Positions 18,588-27,556 of a stretch of DNA of 64,000 bases are shown here, one piece after another; within the stretch, counting starts at the first letter, position 1, and the number at the start of each line of letters is the position of its first letter. This stretch comes from Centipeda artemidis DSM 19719 (GTDB taxonomy: Bacteria; Bacillota; Negativicutes; Selenomonadales; Selenomonadaceae): assembly GCF_000426665.1 (NCBI RefSeq), contig NZ_AUFU01000009.1, forward strand, positions 41,727-105,726, given 5' to 3'. The notes below the pieces were generated by a model, which saw only the letters and a program-made list of their open reading frames with translations, did not search any database and was not told the DNA's origin. The position numbers were made by a program, and so were the translations under genes.

Positions 18588-19694
18588 ATGCCCAGTCGCG
18601 CGGCATGGGTCGAGATCAATCTCGGTGCAATCGCACATAACTACGGCGAAATACGTAAACATATTCAAAAGGATGCAAAACTCTGTGCAGTCGTCAAGGC
18701 AGACGCTTACGGGCACGGTGCGATCGCCGTGGCACGCAAGGCGATTGCCGCCGGCGCAGAATATCTCGCGCTCGCTACAATTTCCGAGGCGCTGAAGCTG
18801 CGCGAGGCGGGCTTTACAACGCCGCTCCTTATCCTCGGGTTGACAAAGGCGGAAAACTCCTTTGACATCGTCGACGCGGACATCACACAGACCGTCTGCC
18901 GTCTTGATCTTGCAGAGGCGCTCTCTGCGGAAGCCGTCTGTCAGAATAAAACGGTCAAGGTGCATCTCGCGGTCGACACGGGGCTTGGGCGCATCGGCGT
19001 CCGTCCCGAGGATGCGGCGTCAATGGCACGGGCGATCATCTCCCTCCCGAACGTGGAGCTCGAAGGAGTGTTCTCCCATTTCGCCCTCGCCGACACTGCG
19101 GACAAGTCCTTTGCGATGCAGCAAGTTCGTCTCTTTGCAGAGGCATGCGATGCCATCGAGCACGCGGGCATCCACATCCCCATCCGTCACATCGCAGAAT
19201 CGGCAGCGATTCTCGATCTGCCCGACGTACATTTTGATATGGTGCGTGCGGGCATCATCCAATACGGCATCTGGCCGTCGAGCGAAGTCACCCGCCCCAT
19301 CACGCTGCGCCCTGCGATGAAGTTCTGTGCGCGCATCGTCTATATCAAGACCGTCGCGCCGGGTGACTCCGTCGGTTACGGGCGAGCATTCATCGCCCCG
19401 CGGGAGACGCGCATCGCGACGATCTCGGTCGGCTACGCAGACGGTTTCTTGCGTGCATATGCGGGCGGTTCGGTAGAGCTACACGGGAGACGTGCCCCCA
19501 TCGCGGGGCGCATCTGCATGGATCAGTGCATGATCGACGTGACGGACATCCCGGAGGCGGCAGTCGGTGATGTGGTGACGCTCTTCGGTTCGGAGACGCT
19601 CACCGCCGACGAAGTCGCCGCACGCGCAGGTACGATCAGCTATGAGGTGCTTTGCCTCGTCTCGAAACACGTCTCGCGGATTTACATGAAGTAA
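18588..19694 (+). CDS. alr: Alanine racemase
   Basis: 368 residues, PLP-dependent interconversion of L- and D-alanine for peptidoglycan. Seen: AVVKADAYGHGA with the PLP Lys, the TIM-barrel motif VDTGLGRIGVRP, SHFALAD, and the second-domain catalytic Tyr region in TISVGYADGFLR with GRICMDQCMIDVTD. ATG 18588 is preferred over TTG 18570 because AAAGGGAG lies 9 bases upstream of it. It supplies D-alanine to the Ddl half of the MurC-Ddl fusion in the dcw operon further right. Confidence 0.97.
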   Translation: MPSRAAWVEINLGAIAHNYGEIRKHIQKDAKLCAVVKADAYGHGAIAVARKAIAAGAEYLALATISEALKLREAGFTTPLLILGLTKAENSFDIVDADITQTVCRLDLAEALSAEAVCQNKTVKVHLAVDTGLGRIGVRPEDAASMARAIISLPNVELEGVFSHFALADTADKSFAMQQVRLFAEACDAIEHAGIHIPIRHIAESAAILDLPDVHFDMVRAGIIQYGIWPSSEVTRPITLRPAMKFCARIVYIKTVAPGDSVGYGRAFIAPRETRIATISVGYADGFLRAYAGGSVELHGRRAPIAGRICMDQCMIDVTDIPEAAVGDVVTLFGSETLTADEVAARAGTISYEVLCLVSKHVSRIYMK

Positions 19695-19711
19695 AATTTT
19701 TCCCAAAAAAC

Positions 19712-19757
19712 AAGACCGATCTGCTTCTGCACTAAGTGCAAGCATATCGGTCTTTTT
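19712..19757 (+). terminator. Terminator after alr
   Basis: AAGACCGAT/ATCGGTCTT stem with a second inner GCTT/AAGC pairing, followed by TTTTTC. Confidence 0.8.
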
Positions 19758-19808
19758 CGTTGCTCCGCGCTCATTTTTCAGCACTTCCCCGCGTCTGTCC
19801 ATTCTTAT

Positions 19809-19837
19809 TTGTGCAAATTCTTTCTTTATGGTAAAAT
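19809..19837 (+). promoter_or_regulatory. Promoter of the NCS2-like gene
   Basis: TTGTGC and extended -10 TGGTAAAAT with a 17-bp spacer; 44 bases before ATG 19882. Confidence 0.55.
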
Positions 19838-19881
19838 AGAAATGTTTTTTAGACAACGGCAGATAAGCTAGGAGAACGGTG

Positions 19882-21159
19882 ATGAGCAGCGACAAAAAAG
19901 CGATGCTGCGCGCGTGCTGCGCGATGCTTCCGCTTGCCCTCGTCGCCGCGCTCACGCTCGTCCTCGTTGCTTCCTTGCTCGCGCGCGCGGGCGTGCCGCT
20001 GCCGGCGGCATATGCGGTGAGCATTGTCTCCGCCGCGCTCGGCACGCTGCTCATATCGCGCGGCGGGCGGACGCTGATTGCGCTCCCCTCTCCCGCGATT
20101 GCGGCATGGCTCATCTACGAGGAGATCATCGCGCGCGGGCTCGCGTGGCAGGAAGCGCTCGGCATCGTCGCCGTTGTTTCCCTGCTCTACGCACTGCTCT
20201 TTCATGCAGAGCGCGAGACGCATCCGATCGATCTCCTGCCGCCGATTGTCCGGACGGGGCTCGTCCTCGGGCTCGGATTCTCCATGCTCGTGACGGCGTG
20301 CCTCTACGCGCGCATCCTGCTCCCCTCGCCGTGGGCGCTTACGATGGGCGGCGCACTCTCCGATCCGCTGATGTACTACACGATCGTCGGCATCGTGCTC
20401 ACGCTCGTGCTGCATACGATGCACGTGCGCGGCGCCGTGCTCATCGGCATGGCGATCGTCGGCGCGCTCACGCTGCTCGAAGGCTTTTGGGAAATTCCCG
20501 CCGCGCCGTTCCTCCTGCCGGAGGGACTCGATCAAACGCTCGGGGCGTTCACGTTCCCCATGCGCATCGAAGCCGCCGTCACGGTCGGCGTGACACTCTT
20601 TTTTGCGCTCATGGTGGAGAGCGGTGCATCGCTCGCCGCGGTGGAGTCGTTGTCGGAACGCGGCTCGTACCGCGTTCTGACGCGGCTGCTCGGCGCGAAT
20701 TTCGGCGCGGCGCTCCTCGGGGCGTTCCCGCTGACGATCGCGCCGCTCTCGGCGGTGCTTCCCGCGCGGGAGGAAGGGCGCATCGGGGGCATCCCGTTCA
20801 CGGCGTGTGCCTTTGCTCTGCTGCTCGTCCTGCTGCTGCCGTGTGCGCCGCTCGCGCAGGCGATTGCGGATTTCCCCGCGATGCCCGCCGCCGCACTCTT
20901 TTGCTTTGGACTGATGCTCTTTACGCGCGGTCTGCGCCTCCTGCAGGCGTCGCCGGAGCCGCTCACATGGGGCGATGCCCTCGTGCTGGCAATATTTTTC
21001 CTCGCGAGCTACGATATCAAGGTCTCGCTGATGGATTCTCTGCTCGTCTGCATCCTGCTCGGCATCGCGCGCGGCACATGGCTCAAAACGCGTTGGGGAA
21101 CCGTCGTCCTCACCGTGCTGCTGCTCTTCTTTTTCTTGGTCAAATTCTCATCGATATAG
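19882..21159 (+). CDS. NCS2/AzgA-like membrane transporter, divergent
   Basis: 425 residues, very hydrophobic, about 12 membrane segments, notably GC-rich. The topology and a few landmarks (an early IALPSPAIAAWLIYEEI region and a later FALMVESGASLAAVE region at the position of the family's FVDLFDT motif) suggest a distant AzgA-type purine permease, but the Asp and Asn residues that bind purine in that family are not conserved. The substrate may differ or it may not transport purines at all. TAGGAGA precedes ATG; a GTG codon immediately before is not needed. The next gene starts 13 bases later, so the two are likely cotranscribed. Confidence 0.6.
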   Translation: MSSDKKAMLRACCAMLPLALVAALTLVLVASLLARAGVPLPAAYAVSIVSAALGTLLISRGGRTLIALPSPAIAAWLIYEEIIARGLAWQEALGIVAVVSLLYALLFHAERETHPIDLLPPIVRTGLVLGLGFSMLVTACLYARILLPSPWALTMGGALSDPLMYYTIVGIVLTLVLHTMHVRGAVLIGMAIVGALTLLEGFWEIPAAPFLLPEGLDQTLGAFTFPMRIEAAVTVGVTLFFALMVESGASLAAVESLSERGSYRVLTRLLGANFGAALLGAFPLTIAPLSAVLPAREEGRIGGIPFTACAFALLLVLLLPCAPLAQAIADFPAMPAAALFCFGLMLFTRGLRLLQASPEPLTWGDALVLAIFFLASYDIKVSLMDSLLVCILLGIARGTWLKTRWGTVVLTVLLLFFFLVKFSSI

Positions 21160-21172
21160 GGGGTTCACTTCT

Positions 21173-21934
21173 TTGCGAAAGGAAATTGTTCTGTGCGGCG
21201 TCACTGCCGCAGCTCTCAGTATCTCACTCCTCACCGCGTCCGTCACGGCGGACGCGCGCCGTGCCCACGATCCTGCGACCGCGACAAAGGTACATACGGA
21301 GCGCACGGCCGACGCACCGAAAAAGGCAGATTTTCGTGCGCGTATCAACGCGCTCCTGCAGGAGACGGCGCCGCCCGCATCTGCAGATGGGGAACCGGTA
21401 TTCAGCGTGCCGCGTACCCTCTCGGCGTACGACACCGCGATCATTGGCACGCCGCTCGCGACGGAGGAACAATGCGTCGACTATCTCCTAAGCGTGAACC
21501 CGCATCCCGCCATCTCCGTCTCGCCGCGCGAGCTTGTCTCCTACTACTATGAGGAAGGTGCGCGCGAGGGCATCCGCCCGGACGTCGCCTTTGCTCAGGC
21601 ACTCAAGGAGACGGGATTTTTCCGCTACGGCGGCACGGTGACCCCGGATCAGAATAATTACTGCGGGCTCGGGACGACGAGCACGGCGGTGAAGGGAGCT
21701 TATTTCCCTACCTCGCAGATGGGCGTGCGCGCACACATCCAACATCTGCTCGCCTACGCATCGACCCGCAAACCCGTCCACCCTGTCATAGACCCGCGCT
21801 ACACACTCGTACGGAACGTCTACGGCACAAGCACACTCGATCATTGGCAGGATCTCAACGGACGCTGGGCAGTCCCCGGCGACTCTTACGGACAGAGCAT
21901 CCTCTCAATGTTCCGCGCGATCCTGCAAAAATAG
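21173..21934 (+). CDS. Secreted glucosaminidase-domain protein
   Basis: 253 residues. A signal peptide (LSISLLTASVTADA region, cleavage near residue 27) and a low-complexity linker lead to a C-terminal glucosaminidase (mannosyl-glycoprotein endo-beta-N-acetylglucosaminidase-like) domain, residues about 110-250. FAQALKETGFFRYGGTV holds the catalytic Glu, followed by NNYCGLGTT and GVRAHIQHLLAYA. It likely cuts peptidoglycan glycan strands in the periplasm. The start is TTG at 21173, with a run of G (AGGGGG) 8-10 bases upstream; no in-frame ATG is available near it. Confidence 0.85.
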   Translation: MRKEIVLCGVTAAALSISLLTASVTADARRAHDPATATKVHTERTADAPKKADFRARINALLQETAPPASADGEPVFSVPRTLSAYDTAIIGTPLATEEQCVDYLLSVNPHPAISVSPRELVSYYYEEGAREGIRPDVAFAQALKETGFFRYGGTVTPDQNNYCGLGTTSTAVKGAYFPTSQMGVRAHIQHLLAYASTRKPVHPVIDPRYTLVRNVYGTSTLDHWQDLNGRWAVPGDSYGQSILSMFRAILQK

Positions 21935-21951
21935 ATAAGGAGCACGGCTAC

Positions 21952-23583
21952 ATGATCACAGTCAACAATCTGAGCTTACAATTCGGCAAACGAGTCCTCT
22001 ATAAGGATGTCAACCTGAAATTCACCCCCGGCAACTGCTACGGCATCATCGGTGCGAACGGCGCGGGCAAATCGACATTCCTCAAGCTCCTCTCGGGCGA
22101 GATCGAGCCGACGGGCGGCATCGTGGACATCACCGCGGGCGACCGTCTCGCCGTGCTCCAACAGGATCACTACGCGTTCGACGAGGTGGAGGTGCTGCGC
22201 ACCGTCATCATGGGGCACGCGCGTCTCGTGGAGATCATGGACGAGAAGGACGCGCTTTACGAAAAGGCGGATTTCTCCGACGAGGACGGAATGCGCGCCT
22301 CCGAGCTAGAGGCGGAGTTCGCCGAGCTCGACGGCTGGAACGCGGAGACCGAGGCGGCACAGCTCCTCAACGGACTCGGCATCCCCGACGCGAAGCATCA
22401 CCTTAAGATGAACGAACTCGCGGCGGCGGAAAAGGTGCGCGTCCTGCTCGCACAGGCGCTCTTCGGCGCGCCCGACATCCTCCTGCTCGACGAGCCGACG
22501 AACCATCTCGACGTCTCGTCCATCAACTGGCTCGAGAACTTCCTCGCGGACTTCCCGAACACGGTCATCGTCGTTTCGCATGACCGCCACTTCCTCAACC
22601 AAGTCTGCACCTATATCTGCGACGTGGATTTTGGGAAAATCGAACTGTATGCGGGCAACTACGATTTCTGGTATCAGTCGAGTCAGCTCGCGCTCCAGAT
22701 GGCGAAAGACGCAAACAAGAAGAAAGAGGAGAAGATCAAAGAGCTCCAAACCTTCATCCAGCGCTTTGCCGCGAACGCCGCAAAATCCCGGCAGGCAACC
22801 TCGCGCAAGAAGCTCCTCGAACGCATCACGCTGGAGGACATCAAGCCGTCGGCACGCCGCTACCCCTACATCGCATTTACACCCGACCGCGAGGCGGGCG
22901 ATCAGCTGCTGACCGTCGAGGGGCTCTCCAAGGAGCTCGACGGGCGTCAGCTCTTCAAGAACGTCAGCTTTACCCTCAAAAAGGGCGACAAGGTCGCCTT
23001 TGTCGGACCGAACGGCGCGGCAAAGACCATGCTGTTCAAGATCCTCATGGGCGAAGAGACTGCAGACGAGGGCACGTTCAAATGGGGCGTCACAACGACG
23101 CAGACCTACCTGCCCGCCGACAACAACGCGTATTTTGACGGCGTAAAGCTGAACCTCGTTGACTGGCTGCGCCAGTATTCCAAGGATCCGGACGAGACCT
23201 TCGTCCGCGGCTTCCTCGGGCGGATGCTCTTTTCCGGCGAAGAGAGTCAAAAGCGCGCCGAGGTGCTCTCCGGCGGCGAGCGCGTCCGCTGTATGCTCTC
23301 GCGCATGATGCTCTCGGGTGCGAACGTCCTCCTCTTTGACGAGCCGACGGATCACCTCGACCTCGAGTCCATCACCGCCCTCAACAATGGGCTGATGTCG
23401 TTCGGTGGCACGATCCTCTTCGCATCGCGCGACCACGAGTTCACGCAGACCGTCGCAAACCGCATCATCGAGATCACCCCCGTCGGCGTCGTCGACCGCA
23501 TCTCGACCTACGACGAATACCTCTCCAACGAGACCGTCAAACAGCAGCTCGCAGAGAAATACAAAGCCGCGGGCGCAAACTAA
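21952..23583 (+). CDS. ykpA: ABC-F ribosome-associated ATPase, YkpA/YbiT type
   Basis: 543 residues, two ABC domains, no membrane segment, so a cytosolic ABC-F protein acting on the ribosome. Domain 1 has Walker A GANGAGKST, Walker B ILLLDEPTNHLD and VVSHDRHF, but its signature reads LAAAEKVR rather than LSGGE. Domain 2 has an intact LSGGERVR, but Walker A reads GPNGAAKTM and the switch His is Arg (ASRDHEF). All three changes fall in the same composite ATP site. Related B. subtilis YkpA also has an altered second Walker A, as far as I recall. Start ATG 21952 with AAGGAG; the frame runs further upstream into the previous gene. Confidence 0.9.
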   Translation: MITVNNLSLQFGKRVLYKDVNLKFTPGNCYGIIGANGAGKSTFLKLLSGEIEPTGGIVDITAGDRLAVLQQDHYAFDEVEVLRTVIMGHARLVEIMDEKDALYEKADFSDEDGMRASELEAEFAELDGWNAETEAAQLLNGLGIPDAKHHLKMNELAAAEKVRVLLAQALFGAPDILLLDEPTNHLDVSSINWLENFLADFPNTVIVVSHDRHFLNQVCTYICDVDFGKIELYAGNYDFWYQSSQLALQMAKDANKKKEEKIKELQTFIQRFAANAAKSRQATSRKKLLERITLEDIKPSARRYPYIAFTPDREAGDQLLTVEGLSKELDGRQLFKNVSFTLKKGDKVAFVGPNGAAKTMLFKILMGEETADEGTFKWGVTTTQTYLPADNNAYFDGVKLNLVDWLRQYSKDPDETFVRGFLGRMLFSGEESQKRAEVLSGGERVRCMLSRMMLSGANVLLFDEPTDHLDLESITALNNGLMSFGGTILFASRDHEFTQTVANRIIEITPVGVVDRISTYDEYLSNETVKQQLAEKYKAAGAN

Positions 23584-23615
23584 GTTTCAAAAATGCCGCA
23601 CAGGAGGTGGCGATC

Positions 23616-25211
23616 ATGTTCACGGGATTTTTGCCGGGCGCTGAAAATAAAAATGCCGCCCTGCGTCTGCGCGAGATGGTCACCGTCCTGCGCCGCCACG
23701 ATATTGTGCACGGACTGACGCCCTCGAAGCTGCGCGCTATCTTCGAGGATCTTGGTCCCACCTTTGTAAAGTTCGGGCAGATCATGAGTATGCGCCCGGA
23801 CTTTTTGCCGACCGAATACTGTGACGAGCTGATGAAGCTCCAAACGGGTGCGAACCCCCTCCCCTTCTCCGTCATCCTCTCCGTCGTCGAGCAGGAATAC
23901 AATAAAGACTGGAACAAGGTGTTTCGCGAAATCGACAGTACACCGCTCGGATCCGCGAGCATCGCGCAGGCGCACCGCGCACGGCTCGCCTCGGGCGAAG
24001 AGGTTGTCATCAAGGTGCAGCGCCCCGGCATCCACGACATCATGCGCATGGATCTCATGCTCATGAAGCGCGCCGCGACCATCATCCGGATCGTCAGCCG
24101 CGACGATGTTGTCGATTTTCGCACGCTCATGGACGAGATGTGGAACATCGCAAAACAGGAGATGGATTTCCTCATCGAGGCAAGTCACATCGAGGAGTTC
24201 GCCCATCTCAACCGCGAAAATCCCTTCATCGCCTGCCCGCGCGTCCTGCGCGACCTTTCCACACAGCACATCCTCGTCATGGAATACATCGATGGCATCC
24301 CGCTCGACCAAGCGGAAGCACTTCATGCGGCGGGCATCGACGTCACGCAGATCGGACGGCGGCTCGGCGAGAACTACGCAAAGCAGATCATTGAGGACGG
24401 ATTCTTCCACGGCGACCCGCACCCCGGCAACATCCGCGTGCGCGGCGGCACGATCGTATGGCTCGATCTCGGCATGATGGGACGCCTCAGCAACCGCGAC
24501 CGTACCGCCCTGCGCCGTGCGATCCTCGCGCTTGCCACGCACGATACATTCGAGATGAAATCCGCCGTGCTCTCCCTCGGCATCGTCAAGGGGCGCATCA
24601 ACCACGCGCAGCTCTATCAGGACATCGACGTCATGATGGAGCAGTACGGCAGTCTCGACTTCACCGACGTTCACATGGGCGTCCTTACGAATCAGATTCT
24701 CGGCATCCTGCGCGTGCATCACATCGGCTGTCCGAGCGGGCTTGCCATGTTCGCGCGCGGCGTCATGACCGTCGAGATCGTCATGCGCCGCTGTGCCCCG
24801 GAGGTCAGCTTCCTCGAAATATTTGCCCGCAGTTTATCCCTCGGGATCGTGAGCGGCATGTCGTGGAAAGAAGGTCTGAATAAGGCAAAGCAGGAAGGCG
24901 TCATGCTCCTGCGCAAGTCCGTGCAGATCCCCGAACAGCTCGCCGACCTCCTCAAGATGACCATGAGCGGACAGGCGAAGCTCAACATCGACCTCACCGG
25001 CTCCGAAGAGCCCGTGCAGCGGCTTGACAAGATGATCAACAAGCTCATCCTCGCGCTCCTGTGCGCGGCAAGTCTCATCGCCTCGAGCACCCTCTGCACG
25101 ACGAATATGCAGCCGCAGGTCGCAGGCATTCCCGTTATCGGACTGCTTGGGTATCTCATTGCCTTCATGCTGAGTATGCGTCTCATCTGGGACGTTCATA
25201 AGGGAGTGTAG
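23616..25211 (+). CDS. UbiB/ABC1 (ADCK) family atypical kinase
   Basis: 531 residues. The family-specific KxGQ motif is seen as GPTFVKFGQIMSMRPD, the Ala-rich loop as GSASIAQAH, the nucleotide Lys in VVIKVQRPG, and DGFFHGDPHPGN with WLDLGMMG as the catalytic and metal-binding loops. The C terminus holds two membrane helices (KLILALLCAASLIASSTL and VIGLLGYLIAFML). Members are ATPases needed for ubiquinone or menaquinone lipid biosynthesis or lipid handling at the membrane. ATG 23616 has AGGAGG 8 bases upstream; GTG 23607 lies inside that site. aroH follows at 3 bases. Confidence 0.9.
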   Translation: MFTGFLPGAENKNAALRLREMVTVLRRHDIVHGLTPSKLRAIFEDLGPTFVKFGQIMSMRPDFLPTEYCDELMKLQTGANPLPFSVILSVVEQEYNKDWNKVFREIDSTPLGSASIAQAHRARLASGEEVVIKVQRPGIHDIMRMDLMLMKRAATIIRIVSRDDVVDFRTLMDEMWNIAKQEMDFLIEASHIEEFAHLNRENPFIACPRVLRDLSTQHILVMEYIDGIPLDQAEALHAAGIDVTQIGRRLGENYAKQIIEDGFFHGDPHPGNIRVRGGTIVWLDLGMMGRLSNRDRTALRRAILALATHDTFEMKSAVLSLGIVKGRINHAQLYQDIDVMMEQYGSLDFTDVHMGVLTNQILGILRVHHIGCPSGLAMFARGVMTVEIVMRRCAPEVSFLEIFARSLSLGIVSGMSWKEGLNKAKQEGVMLLRKSVQIPEQLADLLKMTMSGQAKLNIDLTGSEEPVQRLDKMINKLILALLCAASLIASSTLCTTNMQPQVAGIPVIGLLGYLIAFMLSMRLIWDVHKGV

Positions 25212-25214
25212 TCT

Positions 25215-25574
25215 ATGCGCGGCATACGCGGCGCCACAACTGTGGAGCGCAACGACAAAGAAGAGATTTGGCAGGCGGCACAGGAACTCGTCCGCGCCCT
25301 CGTCGACGCCAACGGCATCGCCCCCGAGGACATCGGCGCCGCCATCTTCAGCGTCACCGAGGATCTCACCGCGGCATTCCCGTCGACCGGCGCGCGCCGC
25401 CTCCCGGGATTTGACCTCGTTCCCCTATTCGACGCGCGCCAATGCGCTGTCGAGGCCAGCCTCCCCCGCTGCATCCGCGCCCTCCTCCTCGTCGATACGA
25501 ATTGTTCACAAAAAGAGATGCACCACATCTACCTGCGCGGCGCCGCGGGACTGCGCCCGGATTTGGAGGGGTAA
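25215..25574 (+). CDS. aroH: Chorismate mutase, AroH class
   Basis: 119 residues, the normal size for the trimeric AroH fold. Converts chorismate to prephenate for Phe and Tyr synthesis. Hallmarks: MRGIRGATTVERND at the N terminus (active-site Arg), SVTEDLTAAFPS, and CIRALLLVDT with the second active-site Arg. AAGGGAG precedes ATG. It is the only aromatic gene here and is coupled to the UbiB-like gene. A terminator follows. Confidence 0.95.
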   Translation: MRGIRGATTVERNDKEEIWQAAQELVRALVDANGIAPEDIGAAIFSVTEDLTAAFPSTGARRLPGFDLVPLFDARQCAVEASLPRCIRALLLVDTNCSQKEMHHIYLRGAAGLRPDLEG

Positions 25575-25612
25575 TCTCCACCGTTAGTGAAAATATAAGA
25601 TATTACCATTCG

Positions 25613-25645
25613 AAGAACTCTTACTGCCAAGAGTTCTTTTTATTT
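25613..25645 (+). terminator. Terminator after aroH
   Basis: Perfect 10-bp stem AAGAACTCTT/AAGAGTTCTT with a 6-base loop and TTTTATTTTC tail. Confidence 0.9.
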
Positions 25646-25653
25646 TCTCCATG

Positions 25654-25700
25654 CTCAAGCTATGCTTGAGTTATAAATTTAACAATTCAAGTTTTGCTTG
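25654..25700 (+). promoter_or_regulatory. Twin palindromic operators before the XRE-UDG gene
   Basis: Two copies of TCAAG-N4-GCTTG, at 25655-25668 and 25687-25700, spaced 32 bp (about three helical turns). The left copy is extended to CTCAAGC...GCTTGAG. The right copy lies where a -35 box would be. These are likely binding sites of the XRE domain encoded just downstream, giving autoregulation. Confidence 0.6.
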
Positions 25701-25721
25701 CTGTACGTGCTAAATTTCATA

Positions 25722-25730
25722 TGATATAAT
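25722..25730 (+). promoter_or_regulatory. Extended -10 promoter of the XRE-UDG gene
   Basis: TGATATAAT, 39 bases before ATG 25769, with no -35; consistent with repressor control by the adjacent palindromes. Confidence 0.6.
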
Positions 25731-25768
25731 TATATTAAGATATCACATAGATTAAATGGAGTGGATTT

Positions 25769-26884
25769 ATGAGTTTTGGGTTAATATTAAAACAGGCGCG
25801 CACGCATAAAAAACTCACACAGAGCCGGTTGTCAGAGCTGCTGTCCGTATCTCCCCAGACCATTAGCGGATGGGAACGAAACGTGTATTTTCCCGAACAA
25901 GACAAACTGCTCAGGTTGGCAAAAATCCTTGATCTTTCATTGGGCATTCTTACTGAAAATTCCCCTGAGAAGGATAGAGAGGAACACAATATCGTACACA
26001 AAGACGCGAAGGAGCATCATACCATGCATAAGGACACAAAAGTCATTGCGATCTGCGGTCTCTCTCGTGATAAAGCCGAAGAGAAAATCAAACGATATAA
26101 TCAATTAGTCTCTGATGTGGATCATTTCGATTCCAAAATGCTGTCAGAAATAAATTTAGAAACATTCTCGAATCATTATCGCAGCGATCTGAAAGAAATC
26201 AATCTGTGGAGCTATTGGCAGGGCGGCCGCAGTCATTTGGATGCCGATATACTTCTTGTTGGGCAGGATTTTTCTGGACTTGAGGGGGACAATCCCATAT
26301 TGGACTATCAAAAAGATCGATTCGACTATTTGAAAGACATCGCCGGGTATTCTACAACGGACAACAACCTCTGCGAGCTGTTCGCCGAACTCGGTTTCCC
26401 CGATCTGCGCAACAACCGCAATACATATAGGCAACTCTTCTTCACGAATTTTGTTCCATGGTACCGGAAGAATATGGAAAGGAATTCGGGCGGTTTTAAC
26501 CCCAAATGGATAGCCCCGAGCCTCCCCTTCTTTAAGCGCTTGGTTGAAATCATCGAACCAAAAATAATTCTTTGTCTTGGTCAGGAGATCTTTATTGCCG
26601 TATTGAAAGCCGGCGGAAAGAGTCATAAGCGCGGCGGCTATAACAAAGTAATAGAAAGCGGTGCGGTTGAGATAGAAATCGGTAGTGTAAAATCAGCGGT
26701 ATATCCTTTGGCACATCCGGGCAGCTTGGGAACGAGCAATCGTAAAAGGGGAACCTCAGAAAAAGATGGGTTATCCCTTCAAAAAGCAGATTGGCGGAAA
26801 ATCGCAGAGAAACTAGCTGACGCAGGACGCCCGCTCGGTCCTTTTAGATGGATGCCCCGCGTTATAAGACCGACGGATGTTTGA
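25769..26884 (+). CDS. XRE-family helix-turn-helix fused to uracil-DNA-glycosylase-like domain
   Basis: 371 residues. Residues 1-60 are a standard XRE helix-turn-helix (LTQSRLSELLSVSPQTISGW). A charged linker of about 40 residues follows. Residues about 130-330 resemble the uracil-DNA-glycosylase superfamily: ILLVGQDFSG (water-activating loop, GQDP-like but FSG), FFTNFVPWYRKN, PKIILCLGQEIF and a late PLAHPGSLG (HPS-like leucine-loop motif). Enzymatic activity is not assured because both loops deviate. Flanked by terminators, AT-richer than neighbours, with its own operators: it looks acquired. A DNA-damage-responsive repressor or a defence factor are both possible. Confidence 0.75.
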   Translation: MSFGLILKQARTHKKLTQSRLSELLSVSPQTISGWERNVYFPEQDKLLRLAKILDLSLGILTENSPEKDREEHNIVHKDAKEHHTMHKDTKVIAICGLSRDKAEEKIKRYNQLVSDVDHFDSKMLSEINLETFSNHYRSDLKEINLWSYWQGGRSHLDADILLVGQDFSGLEGDNPILDYQKDRFDYLKDIAGYSTTDNNLCELFAELGFPDLRNNRNTYRQLFFTNFVPWYRKNMERNSGGFNPKWIAPSLPFFKRLVEIIEPKIILCLGQEIFIAVLKAGGKSHKRGGYNKVIESGAVEIEIGSVKSAVYPLAHPGSLGTSNRKRGTSEKDGLSLQKADWRKIAEKLADAGRPLGPFRWMPRVIRPTDV

Positions 26885-26939
26885 GTGTTTTTTGATCGGA
26901 CGCACAATAAGTATAAAGCGCTCAGCTGCAGACAGATAG

Positions 26940-26992
26940 AATCCCCCTAAAATGACGGATTCATATGAACCGTTATCTTAGGGGGATTTTTT
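26940..26992. terminator. Terminator
   Basis: Long stem with perfect AATCCCCCTAA/TTAGGGGGATT base and imperfect interior, ending in TTTTTT. It separates the XRE-UDG gene from the leftward dehydrogenase remnant. Confidence 0.8.
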
Positions 26993-27010
26993 AGAGATTT
27001 TTATGCGGTA

Positions 27011-27556
27011 TTACCCGATCGGGTGCATGACGATCTTCGTCGCTTCACCGCTCTTAAGCAGATGATAGGCCTTGTCCCACTCGTCGATGCCGACCTCGTG
27101 CGTAATCATCTTATCCGCGTCGATCTTCCGCTCGCTCATGAGCTTCAGCGTCGGCTCCCAGTCGTGCGTATTCTGACTACGGCTGCCGACGACGGTCAGC
27201 TCCTTCTGAATGATCTTGGAGAAATCTACAGTCACTTCGTTTTGCGCAAAGAGCCCAACCTGTACGTACTGTCCGCCCTTTTTAAGAAGATCCATGCCGA
27301 GATGCATAGACGGCACAGCGCCCGTGCAGTCATAGCAGACGTCTGCACCGTAGCCGTCCGTCAACCGGTCGACGAGCTCCTTAACATCATCCTTCTGCAC
27401 GTCCACAATGTGTTCGACACCAAATTTCTCTTTGGCGATTGTGAGGCGCGGCAGATCCTGTGTAAGCCCCGTCATGACGACTCGTCCCCCCTGCGCCATA
27501 ACGACCTGCGCGACGAGGAGCCCGATGGGTCCCGGTCCTAAAACGAGCACCATCGA
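27011..27556 (-). pseudogene. C-terminal remnant of a zinc-type alcohol/polyol dehydrogenase
   Basis: About 180 codons matching the second half of a medium-chain dehydrogenase of the sorbitol or galactitol-phosphate type: nucleotide fold VLVLGPGPIGLLVAQVV, then DVCYDCTGAVPSMH, GGQYVQVGLF and VVGSRSQNTHDWEPTL, ending MHPIG. The catalytic zinc half is absent. Upstream the frame continues only as noise, because the DNA switches at about 27556 into the middle of a BglG-type regulator in another frame. It is the product of a deletion, not a functional gene. Confidence 0.85.

Noticed and set aside
25613..25700. Possible small RNA or attachment site before the XRE-UDG gene
   Set aside because: The structures are explained by the aroH terminator and two operator-like palindromes; no flanking duplicate of an attachment core was found.
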